A stretch of DNA of 64,000 nt from Marinobacter caseinilyticus (GCF_011074955.1 NZ_WUQJ01000019.1:1-64000), one strand, 5' to 3'; shown: positions 40,759 to 49,794, numbered from the stretch's first letter. Translations and numbers: made by a program. The notes: generated by a model from the letters alone, not told the origin.

Positions 40759-42162
40759 TCAGACTGAGTAGTACAGGTCGAACTCAACCGGGTGTGTGGT
40801 CATGTTCAGACGCTCAACTTCAGCACGCTTGAGGCCGACATAACCTTCTATCATGTCTTCCGTGAATACGCCGCCGCGAGTCAGGAACTCGTGGTCGCTT
40901 TCAAGAACATCCAGTGCTTCCTGCAGGGTTTCGCACACGGTCGGGATGTTGAGTGCTTCTTCTTTTGGCAGGTCGTACAGATCCTTGTCCATGGCATCGC
41001 CCGGGTGGATCTTGTTCTGAATGCCGTCAAGGCCTGCCATCATCAGGGCCGCGAAGGCCAGGTATGGGTTGGCGGAAGCGTCCGGGAAGCGCACTTCGAT
41101 CCGGCGTGCTTTCGGGCTATTCACGTAAGGAATACGGATAGAGGCAGAGCGGTTGCGGGCAGAGTAAGCCAGCATAACCGGTGCTTCAAAACCTGGAACC
41201 AGACGCTTATAGCTGTTAGTCGAGGCATTGGTGAACGCGTTGATGGCTTTTGCGTGCTTGATGATGCCGCCAATGTAAAACAGTGCCGACTCGCTCAGAC
41301 CCGCGTAGCTGTCACCCGCAAACAGGTTGCTACCGTCTTTGCTCAGTGACATATGTACGTGCATGCCGGAACCGTTGTCACCAACCACTGGCTTAGGCAT
41401 AAAGGTGGCCGTCTTGCCGTAAGCGTGAGCGACGTTCTGAACGCAGTACTTAAGAATCTGAACTTCGTCAGCTTTCTTGACCAGAGTGTTGGCGCCAACA
41501 CCGATTTCGCACTGACCGGCTGTGCCCACTTCGTGGTGGTGTACTTCAATGACCAGGCCCATGGATTCCATGGCCGCACACATTGCGCCACGCAGGTCAT
41601 GCAGGCTGTCTACCGGTGGAACCGGGAAGTAACCACCTTTGACGCCAGGACGGTGACCAATGTTGTTGCGCTCAAAGTCTTCGCCGGAAACCCAGGCTGC
41701 CTCTTCAGAGTACAGTTCGTACATGGCGCCGTTCATGTCGGTCTTCCACTTGACCGAGTCAAATACGAAGAACTCGGGCTCTGGACCAAACAGTGCGCCA
41801 TCAGCAATGCCTGTGGACTTCAGATATTCTTCAGCACGACGTGCAACGGAGCGGGGGTCGCGTTCGTAACCCTGCATAGTAGAAGGCTCGACGATATCGC
41901 AGGTGATGTTGACAGTCGTTTCTTCGGTGAACGGGTCCAGAACGGTGCTGGTATCGTCTGGCATCAGGATCATGTCGGACTCGTTGATGCCTTTCCAGCC
42001 AGCGATCGATGAGCCATCGAACATTTTGCCGTCAGTGAAGAAGTCATCATCGACCTCGGTCGCAGGCAGCGTTACGTGCTGCTCTTTACCGCGGCTGTCG
42101 GTGAATCGCAAATCGACCCATTTGACTTCGTGTTCTTTGATCAGATCAATCGTCTTCGACAT
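40759..42162 (-). CDS. glnA: Glutamine synthetase, type I
   Basis: Makes glutamine from glutamate, ammonia and ATP as a cytoplasmic dodecamer. The 467-residue product starts [20 protein letters not shown] and has [17 protein letters not shown], the ATP-site motif [16 protein letters not shown] and the adenylylation loop KDLYDLP, in which Tyr396 is the residue modified by GlnE (encoded at 51072-53981). This is the adenylylated GS-I beta type. Upstream on the - strand are a sigma-54 promoter and two NtrC-like sites. Confidence 0.98.
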   Translation of the reverse strand: MSKTIDLIKEHEVKWVDLRFTDSRGKEQHVTLPATEVDDDFFTDGKMFDGSSIAGWKGINESDMILMPDDTSTVLDPFTEETTVNITCDIVEPSTMQGYERDPRSVARRAEEYLKSTGIADGALFGPEPEFFVFDSVKWKTDMNGAMYELYSEEAAWVSGEDFERNNIGHRPGVKGGYFPVPPVDSLHDLRGAMCAAMESMGLVIEVHHHEVGTAGQCEIGVGANTLVKKADEVQILKYCVQNVAHAYGKTATFMPKPVVGDNGSGMHVHMSLSKDGSNLFAGDSYAGLSESALFYIGGIIKHAKAINAFTNASTNSYKRLVPGFEAPVMLAYSARNRSASIRIPYVNSPKARRIEVRFPDASANPYLAFAALMMAGLDGIQNKIHPGDAMDKDLYDLPKEEALNIPTVCETLQEALDVLESDHEFLTRGGVFTEDMIEGYVGLKRAEVERLNMTTHPVEFDLYYSV

Positions 42163-42332
42163 TGTGCATGCTCCGTAGTTTTACCCGCTTAGCGGGAGAG
42201 TTCTTTATTCGAATTACCGGATCGGAAAGTCGCGCGCCGGACAGATTGTCGGTCACGCCACTCATTCTTCAGGTTTGGGCAGCTTATCAAAAGGTTTGGC
42301 TGCTTGCCTGCATATTCGTTGGATTTGAATTA

Positions 42333-42348
42333 AGCAATCCGCTTGCCA
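42333..42348 (-). promoter_or_regulatory. Sigma-54 promoter of glnA
   Basis: The - strand reads TGGCAAGCGGATTGCT, matching the sigma-54 form TGGCACG-N4-TTGCW with the invariant GG and GC separated by exactly 10 bases. The start point would be near 42322, giving a leader of about 160 nt before glnA. Confidence 0.85.
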
Positions 42349-42444
42349 GTTTTTTGTGAGTGCGCCAGAATTGCGCAGCAGTGCGGAAACTGAGCGTTTA
42401 TGGCGCCAGCGGTCGTTTCAGAAAGGAAGTGCTTAAGACAAGAT

Positions 42445-42491
42445 GCGCACCAATAAGGAGCGTTAAGCCATGAGTCGCTCAAAGATGGTGC
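42445..42491. promoter_or_regulatory. Two NtrC-like enhancer sites upstream of glnA
   Basis: Site 1 is GCACC-AATAA-GGAGC (42447-42461), one base off the NtrC consensus and nearly identical to the ntrB site. Site 2, GCTCA-AAGAT-GGTGC (42477-42491), has one good half. Their centres are 30 bp apart (about three turns), roughly 130 and 160 bp upstream of the predicted start, like the E. coli glnA enhancer. The rest of the 42163-42699 gap holds no gene. Confidence 0.65.
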
Positions 42492-42699
42492 GTTTTTGGG
42501 TTGGTTTGTCGAAGGGAATGCTGGCTGGTTGTTTTTTAGTCAGATAAGCATATCTCTACATAGTTACTGACAGCAGTTTCCGATATACTGCGCGCCCTCG
42601 GTTACGGCGATACCGTGACCCTACTTTACTTTAAAGATTTGAGACGGCATACGTGCTGCGGTGAGACCGCGGCCAGACGACCCTCTCAGGTCATCATGC

Positions 42700-44529
42700 A
42701 TGCCGCAGGATACAGTTGTGATTGAAAAACTTCGTAATATAGCCATCATCGCTCACGTTGACCATGGTAAGACCACGCTGGTGGACCAGTTGTTGCGCCA
42801 ATCCGGTACTCTGGACCGAAAAGAGCTCGAGAGTGAGCGCGTCATGGATTCCAATGACCAGGAAAAGGAAAGAGGCATTACCATCCTGGCCAAAAATACA
42901 GCGCTGAAATGGCACGACTACGACATCAATATCGTTGATACCCCGGGACACGCCGATTTTGGTGGCGAAGTTGAGCGGGTAATGAGCATGGTTGACTGTG
43001 TGCTGCTGGTAGTTGACTCCATCGACGGCCCGATGCCACAAACCCGTTTTGTAACCCAGAAGGCTTTTGCGGCGGGTCTGCATCCGATTGTTGTGGTGAA
43101 CAAGATTGACCGTCCCGGTGCCCGACCGGACTGGGTCGTTGACCAGGTGTTCGACCTGTTTGACAACCTGGGGGCCAGCGATGAACAACTGGACTTCCCG
43201 ATAGTATTTGCCAGCGCCCTGAATGGCATCGCCGGTATGGATCATGAGAACCTCGACGACAATATGGATGCTGTTTTTCAGGCCATCGTTGATCATGTGC
43301 CCGCACCCAACGTCGACCCCGAGGGGTCGTTCCAGATGCAGATCTCCCAGCTGGACTACAACAGCTTCCTGGGTGTAATCGGCATCGGTCGTATTGCGCG
43401 CGGTAAAATCAAGGCCAATTCTCCAGTAACCGCTATTGGCGCCGACGGCAAAAAACGGCAGGGCCGTATCCTGAAAATCATGGGGCATTCCGGTCTGCAC
43501 CGTGTGGAAGTCGAAGAAGCACAGGCAGGGGATATCATCTGCGTGAGCGGGCTGGACGAACTGCACATTTCCGATACCCTGTGCGATCAGGCCAAGGTGG
43601 AGGCCTTACCTCCGCTGACGGTGGATGAGCCGACCGTGTCTATGACCTTCCAGGTCAACGACTCGCCGTTCTGTGGTAAAGAAGGCAAGTTTGTCACCAG
43701 CCGGAACATCAAGGAGCGTCTTGAGAAGGAGCTGCTTACCAACGTCGCCCTGCGTGTTGAGGATGGCGAAACGATGGATAAGTTCAAGGTATCCGGCCGC
43801 GGTGAACTGCACCTGTCGGTGCTGATCGAAAACATGCGTCGCGAGAAGTTCGAGCTCGCTGTTGGACGTCCTGAAGTGGTCATCCGGGAAATTGACGGTG
43901 TCAAACAGGAGCCGTACGAAAACGTCACTATTGATATCGAAGAGCAGCATCAGGGCGCTTTGATGGATCAGATGGGGCTGCGCAAGGGCGACCTGACCAA
44001 TATGGTGCCGGATGGCAAGGGGCGTATGCGCCTTGAATACACCATTCCAGCACGTGGTCTGATCGGTTTCCGTAACTCCTTCCTCACCCTGACCTCTGGC
44101 TCAGGCATTCTGACGTCCACCTTCAGTCACTATGGTCCGATCAAAAGTGGCGATATGACCGCTCGCCAGAACGGTGTGCTGGTGTCTATGGCAACTGGCC
44201 CTGCGCTGACCTATTCACTGGAAACATTGCAGAGTCGTGGCAAGCTGTTCCTCGACCCGGGTCAGGAAGTTTATGAAGGTCAGCTGTGTGGCATTCACAG
44301 CCGTGAGAACGACCTGGTGATCAACCCAACCAAGGGCAAGAAGCTTGACAACATGCGCGCTTCTGGCAAAGACGAAGTCATCGCCCTGGTGCCGCCAATC
44401 AAGTTTACTCTTGAGCAGGCACTGGAATTCATCGATGAAGATGAATTGGTTGAGGTGACGCCGAAGTCGATCCGCCTGCGCAAGAAACATTTGACCGAAA
44501 CCGATCGCAAGCGCGCCCACAAGAAGTAA
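42700..44529 (+). CDS. typA: Ribosome-associated GTPase TypA/BipA
   Basis: A translational GTPase related to EF-G that aids 50S assembly and stress growth. The product has G motifs [20 protein letters not shown] and [10 protein letters not shown], then EF-G-like domains and the TypA-specific C-terminus ([19 protein letters not shown]). The ATG at 42700 gives 609 residues; a GTG at 42718 (reading [17 protein letters not shown], like E. coli MIEKLRN) is equally possible, and the frame is open back to a GTG at 42661. A TATACT -10 at 42584-42589 may serve its promoter. A strong terminator follows. Confidence 0.96.
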   Translation: MPQDTVVIEKLRNIAIIAHVDHGKTTLVDQLLRQSGTLDRKELESERVMDSNDQEKERGITILAKNTALKWHDYDINIVDTPGHADFGGEVERVMSMVDCVLLVVDSIDGPMPQTRFVTQKAFAAGLHPIVVVNKIDRPGARPDWVVDQVFDLFDNLGASDEQLDFPIVFASALNGIAGMDHENLDDNMDAVFQAIVDHVPAPNVDPEGSFQMQISQLDYNSFLGVIGIGRIARGKIKANSPVTAIGADGKKRQGRILKIMGHSGLHRVEVEEAQAGDIICVSGLDELHISDTLCDQAKVEALPPLTVDEPTVSMTFQVNDSPFCGKEGKFVTSRNIKERLEKELLTNVALRVEDGETMDKFKVSGRGELHLSVLIENMRREKFELAVGRPEVVIREIDGVKQEPYENVTIDIEEQHQGALMDQMGLRKGDLTNMVPDGKGRMRLEYTIPARGLIGFRNSFLTLTSGSGILTSTFSHYGPIKSGDMTARQNGVLVSMATGPALTYSLETLQSRGKLFLDPGQEVYEGQLCGIHSRENDLVINPTKGKKLDNMRASGKDEVIALVPPIKFTLEQALEFIDEDELVEVTPKSIRLRKKHLTETDRKRAHKK

Positions 44530-44554
44530 TCTGCAGTACATCAATACAAAAAAA

Positions 44555-44582
44555 GGGGCAGATCACATCTGCCCCTTTTTTT
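44555..44582 (+). terminator. Terminator of typA
   Basis: A perfect 9-bp stem GGGGCAGAT/ATCTGCCCC with a 3-nt loop is followed by about eight T residues. It begins 26 bases after the typA stop. Confidence 0.95.
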
Positions 44583-44628
44583 GTTCACTTCAGCTAAACT
44601 TTGGTAATACCCTTTTTCGGAGCTTTTT

Positions 44629-45591
44629 ATGCTCACTCTCTACCCCGACATCAAGCCCTATGCCGAACACCGTTTGGCGGTGGATGCACCTCACGAACTG
44701 TATCTGGAAGAAAGCGGAAACCCCGACGGACTTCCGGTGATCGTGATTCACGGCGGCCCCGGGGGCGGCTGTGAGGACTATTACCGCCGTTTTTTCGATG
44801 CCGAACGCTTCCGGATCCTGTTGTTGGATCAGCGTGGCTCCGGGCGATCAACACCGCTGGCGGAACTGGAGGGTAATGAAACTCAGGCGTTGGTCGCAGA
44901 CCTGGAGCGGGTACGTCAATTTTTGGGCATTGACCGGTGGCTGCTGTTTGGCGGCAGTTGGGGTTCCACTCTCAGCCTGGTCTATGCAGAGACTTACCCC
45001 GAGCGCGTCAGTGGGCTAATACTTCGTGGCATTTTTCTTTGTCGGCCTGAGGACATCTACTGGTTTTATCAGCACGGTGCGAGCCGGGTATTTCCGGATT
45101 ATTGGCGGGACTATTTGGCCCCGATACCAATAGACGAGCGAGACGATATGGTTGCCGCCTATTATCGTCGCCTCACCAGCCCCAATGAACTGGAGCAAAT
45201 TCAGGCCGCCAAAGCGTGGTCGGTGTGGGAGGGGCGTTGTGCGACGTTGCACCCCAACCCACGCGTCGTGGATCGGTTTGGTCACCCGCACGTTGCCATC
45301 GCCTTGGCTCGAATCGAATGTCACTACTTCATGAACAGGGCGTTTCTTGAGCCCGACCAGATTGTGAGGCATGCCGGAAAGCTGGCCGGCATCCCGGGTG
45401 TGATCGTGCACGGTCGATACGACATGGTCTGCCCTTTGGATAATGCACTGGCGCTAAGCGAAGCTTGGCCGCAAGCAAGCCTTCGCATCATAAGGGATGC
45501 CGGGCACTCTTCGTCAGAACCCGCTATTGTCGACGCGCTGATGAGAGCCTGCGATGAAGTCGCCGATGCGATCGAAGGTCGCGCGGACTGA
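44629..45591 (+). CDS. pip: Prolyl aminopeptidase (proline iminopeptidase)
   Basis: A cytoplasmic alpha/beta hydrolase (peptidase S33) that removes N-terminal proline. The 320-residue product has the oxyanion segment HGGPGGG, the nucleophile elbow GGSWGS (Ser110), the catalytic Asp in HGRYDMVCP and His in DAGHSSSEP. The N-terminal TLYPDIKPYAEHRLAVD is typical of the family. It has its own intergenic space on both sides; the 318-nt gap downstream contains a structured element. Confidence 0.95.
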   Translation: MLTLYPDIKPYAEHRLAVDAPHELYLEESGNPDGLPVIVIHGGPGGGCEDYYRRFFDAERFRILLLDQRGSGRSTPLAELEGNETQALVADLERVRQFLGIDRWLLFGGSWGSTLSLVYAETYPERVSGLILRGIFLCRPEDIYWFYQHGASRVFPDYWRDYLAPIPIDERDDMVAAYYRRLTSPNELEQIQAAKAWSVWEGRCATLHPNPRVVDRFGHPHVAIALARIECHYFMNRAFLEPDQIVRHAGKLAGIPGVIVHGRYDMVCPLDNALALSEAWPQASLRIIRDAGHSSSEPAIVDALMRACDEVADAIEGRAD

Positions 45592-45597
45592 GCTTGC

Positions 45598-45626
45598 TTG
45601 CGAGAGTGCCAACGGACGACTAGAAT
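45598..45626 (+). promoter_or_regulatory. Predicted sigma-70 promoter of the structured element / dtd
   Basis: TTGCGA (45598-45603) and TAGAAT (45621-45626) are spaced by exactly 17 bases, immediately after the pip stop. The start would be near 45633, ten bases before the outermost stem of the folded element. Confidence 0.6.
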
Positions 45627-45642
45627 CTCGAGACCATTTTGA

Positions 45643-45889
45643 GCAACGCTCGTGCCCCGTTGGTTTGATTCGGCTAATCTACTGCGTGACGCTGAGGCCT
45701 CGCATCAAGGTCTGGCAACGCCGGCCAGTGGCCTCAGCGTCAACCCCTTTGGACCCGGCTGAAGACCTTTACAGCCACGTTGTACTGCCGCGGTTTGGAA
45801 CCGCCAAACTGTCGCCACTGCGACTTGCTTTCTAGGTCTTCAGTGGCTGAGTAGGTTAGCCGAATCAAGCCAACAGGACACCAGGTTGC
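45643..45889 (+). ncRNA. Candidate structured RNA / 5' leader upstream of dtd
   Basis: I do not recognise this element. An outer stem pairs 45659-45682 with 45851-45874 (24 bp: 22 Watson-Crick, 2 G-U). It extends outward with interruptions: GTG/CAC and CC/GG up to 45652/45881, then GCAAC/GTTGC at 45643-45647 and 45885-45889. Inside are stem A, TGACGCTGAGGCC (45687-45699), paired perfectly with 45730-45742 and capped by CTGGC/GCCAG, and stem B, CTGAAGACCT (45759-45768), paired perfectly with 45834-45843. CAGCCA (45772-45777), in the loop of stem B, can pair with TGGCTG (45844-45849) directly 3' of that stem, making an H-type pseudoknot. Both wobbles work only in a + strand RNA. It ends 20 nt before the dtd ATG with no terminator between. 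A MITE-like DNA element is the alternative. Confidence 0.6.
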
Positions 45890-45909
45890 GCCCATGATTT
45901 AGGGGATGC

Positions 45910-46389
45910 ATGAAAGGGCTTATACAACGTGTAAAGCGTGCGAGTGTTCATGTTGAAAAAGTGTTAATCGCTGAAATCCCCGCAGGCCTGCTTCTGTTCC
46001 TGGGGGTTGAGAAGTCCGACGGCCAGGCGCAGGTGTCAGCCTTACTGAAAAAAGTGGTGAACTACCGCGTTTTCCCCGACCAAGACGGACGCATGAATCG
46101 GAGTCTGATGGACGCCGGTGGGTCCTTGTTGATCGTGCCTCAGTTTACGTTAGCTGCCGATACTGGCTCGGGAACCCGGCCAGGCTTCTCCGGAGCAGCC
46201 GCTCCTGACGATGCGCGGGCATTATTTTGTAATTTTTTGCAACAATCCACGAGCCTTCTTGGACCGAAGCGGATAGGCGCGGGTCAATTCGGCGCCGATA
46301 TGGAGGTATCCCTGGTTAATGATGGGCCTGTGACATTTTTGTTAGAGGTATCCGGGTTCCATGGCTCCAATCTCCATGGTCCTAAATAG
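45910..46389 (+). CDS. dtd: D-aminoacyl-tRNA deacylase
   Basis: Hydrolyses D-aminoacyl-tRNAs and glycyl-tRNA-Ala, protecting translation from wrong-handed residues. The 159-residue product starts MKGLIQRVKRASVHVEKVLI and has the cross-subunit NDGPVTF motif that rejects L-residues. The usual SQFT motif reads PQFT (Pro77-Gln-Phe-Thr80), a substitution at a normally conserved serine. The C-terminus is about 13 residues longer than in E. coli (SGFHGSNLHGPK). AGGGG precedes the ATG. The long structured leader lies directly upstream. Confidence 0.95.
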   Translation: MKGLIQRVKRASVHVEKVLIAEIPAGLLLFLGVEKSDGQAQVSALLKKVVNYRVFPDQDGRMNRSLMDAGGSLLIVPQFTLAADTGSGTRPGFSGAAAPDDARALFCNFLQQSTSLLGPKRIGAGQFGADMEVSLVNDGPVTFLLEVSGFHGSNLHGPK

Positions 46390-46801
46390 TGCGGTGATGG
46401 CCTGTGTGTGCTTTATTAGGGCGGGTCGGTCGGCATGGTTTTGGGTCGGCTCGACTAAAATGACATTTATGTTGCTGAAAATTAAGAATTACTGGTGTGT
46501 TGGCCCTGAATTTGTAATGTCAGGGTTAGAAAATGAGTCACGGAAACATGCAAGACGTGTCACAAAACTGACCATTAAATCTGGTAGAAAAGTTTGCAAA
46601 TTCACGTTCCTTGTATTAAAAAGACTCATCATTCAGTGCTTTAATAAAGTGCTGTAAGCAATTGACCACGAAGGATTCGCTCTTCAGGTTTTGTGGACAA
46701 AAATGGAGAGCTCAGAAGAAGTCCGGTGGTGGTACAGTGATCGACGATGCCTGGCGCTGACTTGTGGACGTACCGATAAAACTTTTGTCGTTATTTACAA
46801 A
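46390..46801. other. Gene-free AT-rich gap between dtd and the porin
   Basis: I see no convincing gene. An open frame running out of the dtd end (to 46657) has no family features. The stretch has a small hairpin, CCCTGA/TCAGGG (46504-46525), and two copies of TTGTGGAC, but no T-run terminator. Regulatory sequence for the porin begins at its right end. Confidence 0.5.
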
Positions 46802-46835
46802 TTGTCATTAAGCTGACATTTTATCGACACAGAAT
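46802..46835 (+). promoter_or_regulatory. Pho box and -10 of the porin promoter
   Basis: TTGTCAT-TAAG-CTGACAT (46802-46819) matches 12 of 14 conserved positions of the PhoB direct repeat CTGTCAT-N4-CTGTCAT. CAGAAT follows after exactly 10 bases, the same spacing as in E. coli phoA, where the Pho box replaces the -35. The start would be near 46842, leaving a leader of about 80 nt. Confidence 0.65.
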
Positions 46836-46919
46836 TGGGCACGTTGATAGCCCGATCGTAAAGAAAGCGGGGAAAACCCGCCGCTAAAACCTGAGTTAAC
46901 TCAAAAAGGAAGACGCAAA

Positions 46920-47936
46920 ATGAAAAAAACGCTCATCGCCTCTGCAATCGCAGCCGCCACTTTCTCCGGCTCCGTGCTGGCAATGGAAAGCGCAGCTGAA
47001 CTGGCCGCCCGCATGGACTCCATGCCGTCAGTTTACGGTAACATTCAATACGCAATCGCTCACGACGCGGTTGATGGCGGTTCTTCAGAACTCAGCCACT
47101 TTGACAACGGTTCAACCATCGGTTTCAAGCACGATCACGAAATCGTACCGGGTCTGACCGGCTTCCTGAAAATTGAATTCGACGGCATCAACGCTGACGA
47201 CAAGTCCTATGGCCGCGGCCAGATCCGTCTGGACGAAGCTTACATTGGTGTGAAAGGCGACAGCTTCGGCCAGTTGTGGGTTGGTTCTGACGATTCCATG
47301 TATGAGTCGACCATTGACCAGATTGTGAACTTCTACGAAGTAGCGGCGCTGAACATCGGCGGCTCCTACTCCACCGGCGAAGGCGACCTGATCCAGTACA
47401 AGACGCCTTCTTTTGGCGGCCTGACGTTGGGCGCTTCACTGCAGATCAACGGCGACGGCGATGATCAGCAGCCTGACGACAAGTCGTACCCGTACCAGTT
47501 GGCCGCCATGTATTCCCTGGGCGATCTGGATCTGGCCGTTGCCATGGACTCCAACGATGGCAACACTGGCTACTCAAGCACAGGTCTTGATATCAACAAC
47601 GAAAACACCTACGGCGTTCGTGCCGCTTACAGCCTGGACAACCTGACCTTCTCAGGTGAGTACCAGACGCGTAAGGATGTTGGCGATCTGATCGGTGTTC
47701 AGGGCGTTATTGCCTTGGGTGCAAACCAGTTTGCCCTGTCGTATGAAATGGCAACTGCCGACGACGCATCGGACACTGAAGTCACTACAATCACTGCTCA
47801 GGCGCTGCACAACCTGTCTGACAACATGTACGTTTACTTCGAAGGCTACCTGGGTGGCGGCGATGACGGCGTATACGGCGTAGCTGGCAAGAGCGAGCGT
47901 TCTGTCGCATCTGTTGGTGGCGTTTACTACTTCTAA
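46920..47936 (+). CDS. Outer-membrane porin (Gram-negative porin family)
   Basis: A 338-residue porin with a signal peptide (MKKTLIASAIAAATFSGSVLA). It then shows alternating beta-strand sequence, many loops rich in Asp/Gly/Ser, PSVYGNIQYAIAHD at the first strand and the C-terminal aromatic SVGGVYYF needed for BAM insertion. The loop and signature style (KIEFDGINADDKSYGRGQIR, EAYIGVKGDSFGQLWVG) is of the general trimeric Porin_4 type. Substrate cannot be read from sequence; the Pho box suggests induction by phosphate starvation. A strong terminator follows. Confidence 0.9.
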   Translation: MKKTLIASAIAAATFSGSVLAMESAAELAARMDSMPSVYGNIQYAIAHDAVDGGSSELSHFDNGSTIGFKHDHEIVPGLTGFLKIEFDGINADDKSYGRGQIRLDEAYIGVKGDSFGQLWVGSDDSMYESTIDQIVNFYEVAALNIGGSYSTGEGDLIQYKTPSFGGLTLGASLQINGDGDDQQPDDKSYPYQLAAMYSLGDLDLAVAMDSNDGNTGYSSTGLDINNENTYGVRAAYSLDNLTFSGEYQTRKDVGDLIGVQGVIALGANQFALSYEMATADDASDTEVTTITAQALHNLSDNMYVYFEGYLGGGDDGVYGVAGKSERSVASVGGVYYF

Positions 47937-47970
47937 TCAAGGCCTAGGCCTGAGTTGAAGCGGTAATAGG

Positions 47971-48003
47971 AACCGGCGACTTTTCGAAGTCGCCGGTTTT
48001 TTT
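47971..48003 (+). terminator. Terminator of the porin gene
   Basis: An 11-bp perfect stem, ACCGGCGACTT/AAGTCGCCGGT, around a TTCG loop is followed by seven T residues. It starts about 35 bases after the stop codon. Confidence 0.95.
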
Positions 48004-48065
48004 ATGGTTGTTTGAATGGGTTATCCACGTAGGATGCCGCCTCTCCTCGGTTCAGAGGGCCTGGT

Positions 48066-48828
48066 ATGCATCTGATTTCCTGTTGCTCTCTCGTCATCGC
48101 TATTATCAGTTCATCCTCTGTGTACGCCGGCAAGGTTGACGCGAGAAGCTTTGAACACGCTGTACGCTGAGCTTCTGATTCGTCATACAAGCATTGGCGA
48201 GCAGGCACTCTGCAAGCGCGAATGGTCGACTACTCCGCGGTGTCTGGCGACCGGCAGTGGGCCGTCCTGGTCCGGGCGTTGGCAGTATTTCCGGTTAAGA
48301 AATCAAGAACCCGGGGCCAGCAGAAGGCGTTTTATCTCAATGCCTACAACACCCTCTCAATAAACATGGTTCAGACTTATTGGCCATTGCGCAGCCTGCG
48401 TTCGCTTGGCACTTTATTTGATCCTGTCTGGGCACACGATGCCGGGTCCATAAGGGGCGGGAAGGTCTCGCTGAGAGTGCTGGAAAACGATGTGCTCAGA
48501 GCCGTGGATGATCCCCGGGTGCCTATGGCGATTAACGGCGCGTCAATGAGCTGTCCGGACCTGCGGCATGAACCTTGGGTCGAATACTTTCCTGATGAGC
48601 AGCTTGACGATCAGGCTGTCCGGTTTTTGAATCTGACGAATAAAGGCATTATTCTCAATGAAAAGGACAACGAGCTTCGCTTGTCGAGTATTTGCGATGG
48701 GTTCGAAGCCGGTGTTGAATCTCCTGGCGGTGTCGAAGCATTTGTCCGCCGCTACCGTCCTGACCTGGCAGCAGCCCTGACATTGGTGACCGACATTCCC
48801 TACGACTGGCGTGTCAATGGAGGACTGA
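48066..48828 (+). pseudogene. DUF547 exported protein gene, apparently broken by frameshifts
   Basis: DUF547 family protein of unknown function. The coding signal changes frame three times. An ATG at 48066 with GAGGG encodes a signal peptide (MHLISCCSLVIAIISSSSVYA) and then meets TGA at 48168. Family-like LYAELLIRH is found in the next frame around 48160-48210. From 48222 the first frame again carries MVDYSAVSG, FYLNAYNTLSINMVQTYWP, CPDLRHEPW and FVRRYRPDLAA up to YDWRVN at 48818. Skipping one G there would end the protein at once (reading N-E-D, TGA at 48826-48828), as family members usually end; otherwise the frame runs to 49010 inside the next gene. This looks like decay, or sequencing error. 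Confidence 0.6.
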
Positions 48829-48930
48829 GCGGGCGCGGCCTGAGGTGCTTGCGGGCCGATTTGCAAACGGGTCTCAACCGCCGCCGTTCATGGGTGCAAG
48901 TTTCATTCAATCGATTGGAAAAGAGTGCAT

Positions 48931-49776
48931 ATGGCAGAAGAGCTGGAAATCAAGCTGACACTTTCTTCCTCGGCCATGGCGTTGGCGCAGTCCTGGCTTC
49001 TGGCACGTGAAGAGGCGCGCAAAGGCCCGGTGCGCACGTTGCATAATGTCTATTACGATACTCCGGGTGCGGATCTGAATCGCCAACGTATTGCCCTTCG
49101 GGTCAGAGCAGCGGGCGATCGTTACATTCAAACCTTAAAAACACAGGGGGTATTCGTCAATGGCGCACATCGCCGTCAGGAGTGGGAATGGCCGCTGCTT
49201 ACACCTGATCTGAATCTCGGTTTAATAGCCGACACGCCGGTTGCCCAGAGCGTCAACGTTGCGGAGCTGGCGCCGGCTTTCGAAACCAATTTTGAGCGAC
49301 AAATTGTGATGCTCGACGATGGGAGTTCGCTGATTGAGTGCGCGCTCGACCGAGGCGAAATCAAATCGGGTGACCACCGACGGACCCTGAATGAAGTGGA
49401 GCTGGAGCTTAAGGGGGGCAGTCCGGACAGATTGAGGGTATGGGCCGGATGGCTAGCCAGTGAGGTGCCGGTATTCCTGAATCTGGTGAGTAAAGCGGAG
49501 CAAGGCTATTGGCTCGCGGGACTGTATCAGCCCGGCAAGGTGCCGGCGGGAGAGGGGCTGACCGGCTTGTTGCGTTGCCTCAGTAATGCCTGGCTCACCG
49601 GAGAACGGCCAAACACCCTGGATCACTGCCTGAGCGATCTGCGGGCTCAGGCTCACGGTCAAGGTCTGGGCACTGAATACGACTGGCTTGCGCAGCGCCT
49701 CAGGGCCGGAGTCAGCATTGAGGTGCTCATGACTGAGCTGCAACTGGGGCAACTGCAGTTGGGGCTGCTGAGGTAA
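48931..49776 (+). CDS. CYTH-domain inorganic triphosphatase
   Basis: A 281-residue protein whose N-terminus has the CYTH signature ExExK (MAEELEIK). This is followed by VYYDTPGADLNRQRIALRVR and later acidic strand residues (ECALDRGEI, NEVELELKGG) that line the catalytic tunnel binding triphosphate and metal ions. A shorter helical C-terminal region (about residues 195-281) resembles a reduced CHAD-like tail, as in E. coli YgiF, but is too short for a complete CHAD domain. The ATG at 48931 is preferred over GTG at 48925. Confidence 0.85.
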   Translation: MAEELEIKLTLSSSAMALAQSWLLAREEARKGPVRTLHNVYYDTPGADLNRQRIALRVRAAGDRYIQTLKTQGVFVNGAHRRQEWEWPLLTPDLNLGLIADTPVAQSVNVAELAPAFETNFERQIVMLDDGSSLIECALDRGEIKSGDHRRTLNEVELELKGGSPDRLRVWAGWLASEVPVFLNLVSKAEQGYWLAGLYQPGKVPAGEGLTGLLRCLSNAWLTGERPNTLDHCLSDLRAQAHGQGLGTEYDWLAQRLRAGVSIEVLMTELQLGQLQLGLLR

Positions 49777-49794
49777 CCGCCAACCTCAAGGGCT

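Noticed and set aside
41353..42012. 219-codon + strand frame over glnA
   Set aside because: It is an antisense shadow of glutamine synthetase.
43356..43568. Short antisense frames inside typA
   Set aside because: They are shadows of the GTPase gene without independent support.
45554..45835. 93-codon open frame over the end of pip and the structured element
   Set aside because: It overlaps pip in another frame and runs through the palindromic stems; the composition reflects RNA structure, not coding.
45592..45909. Integron attC site or other recombination site between pip and dtd
   Set aside because: The arms lack the paired RYYYAAC/GTTRRRY core of attC sites, no integrase gene is present, and the internal stems and pseudoknot are not typical of attC.
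46361..46657. 98-codon open frame after dtd
   Set aside because: It begins inside dtd, has no recognisable motif or ribosome binding site, and lies in AT-rich regulatory sequence.
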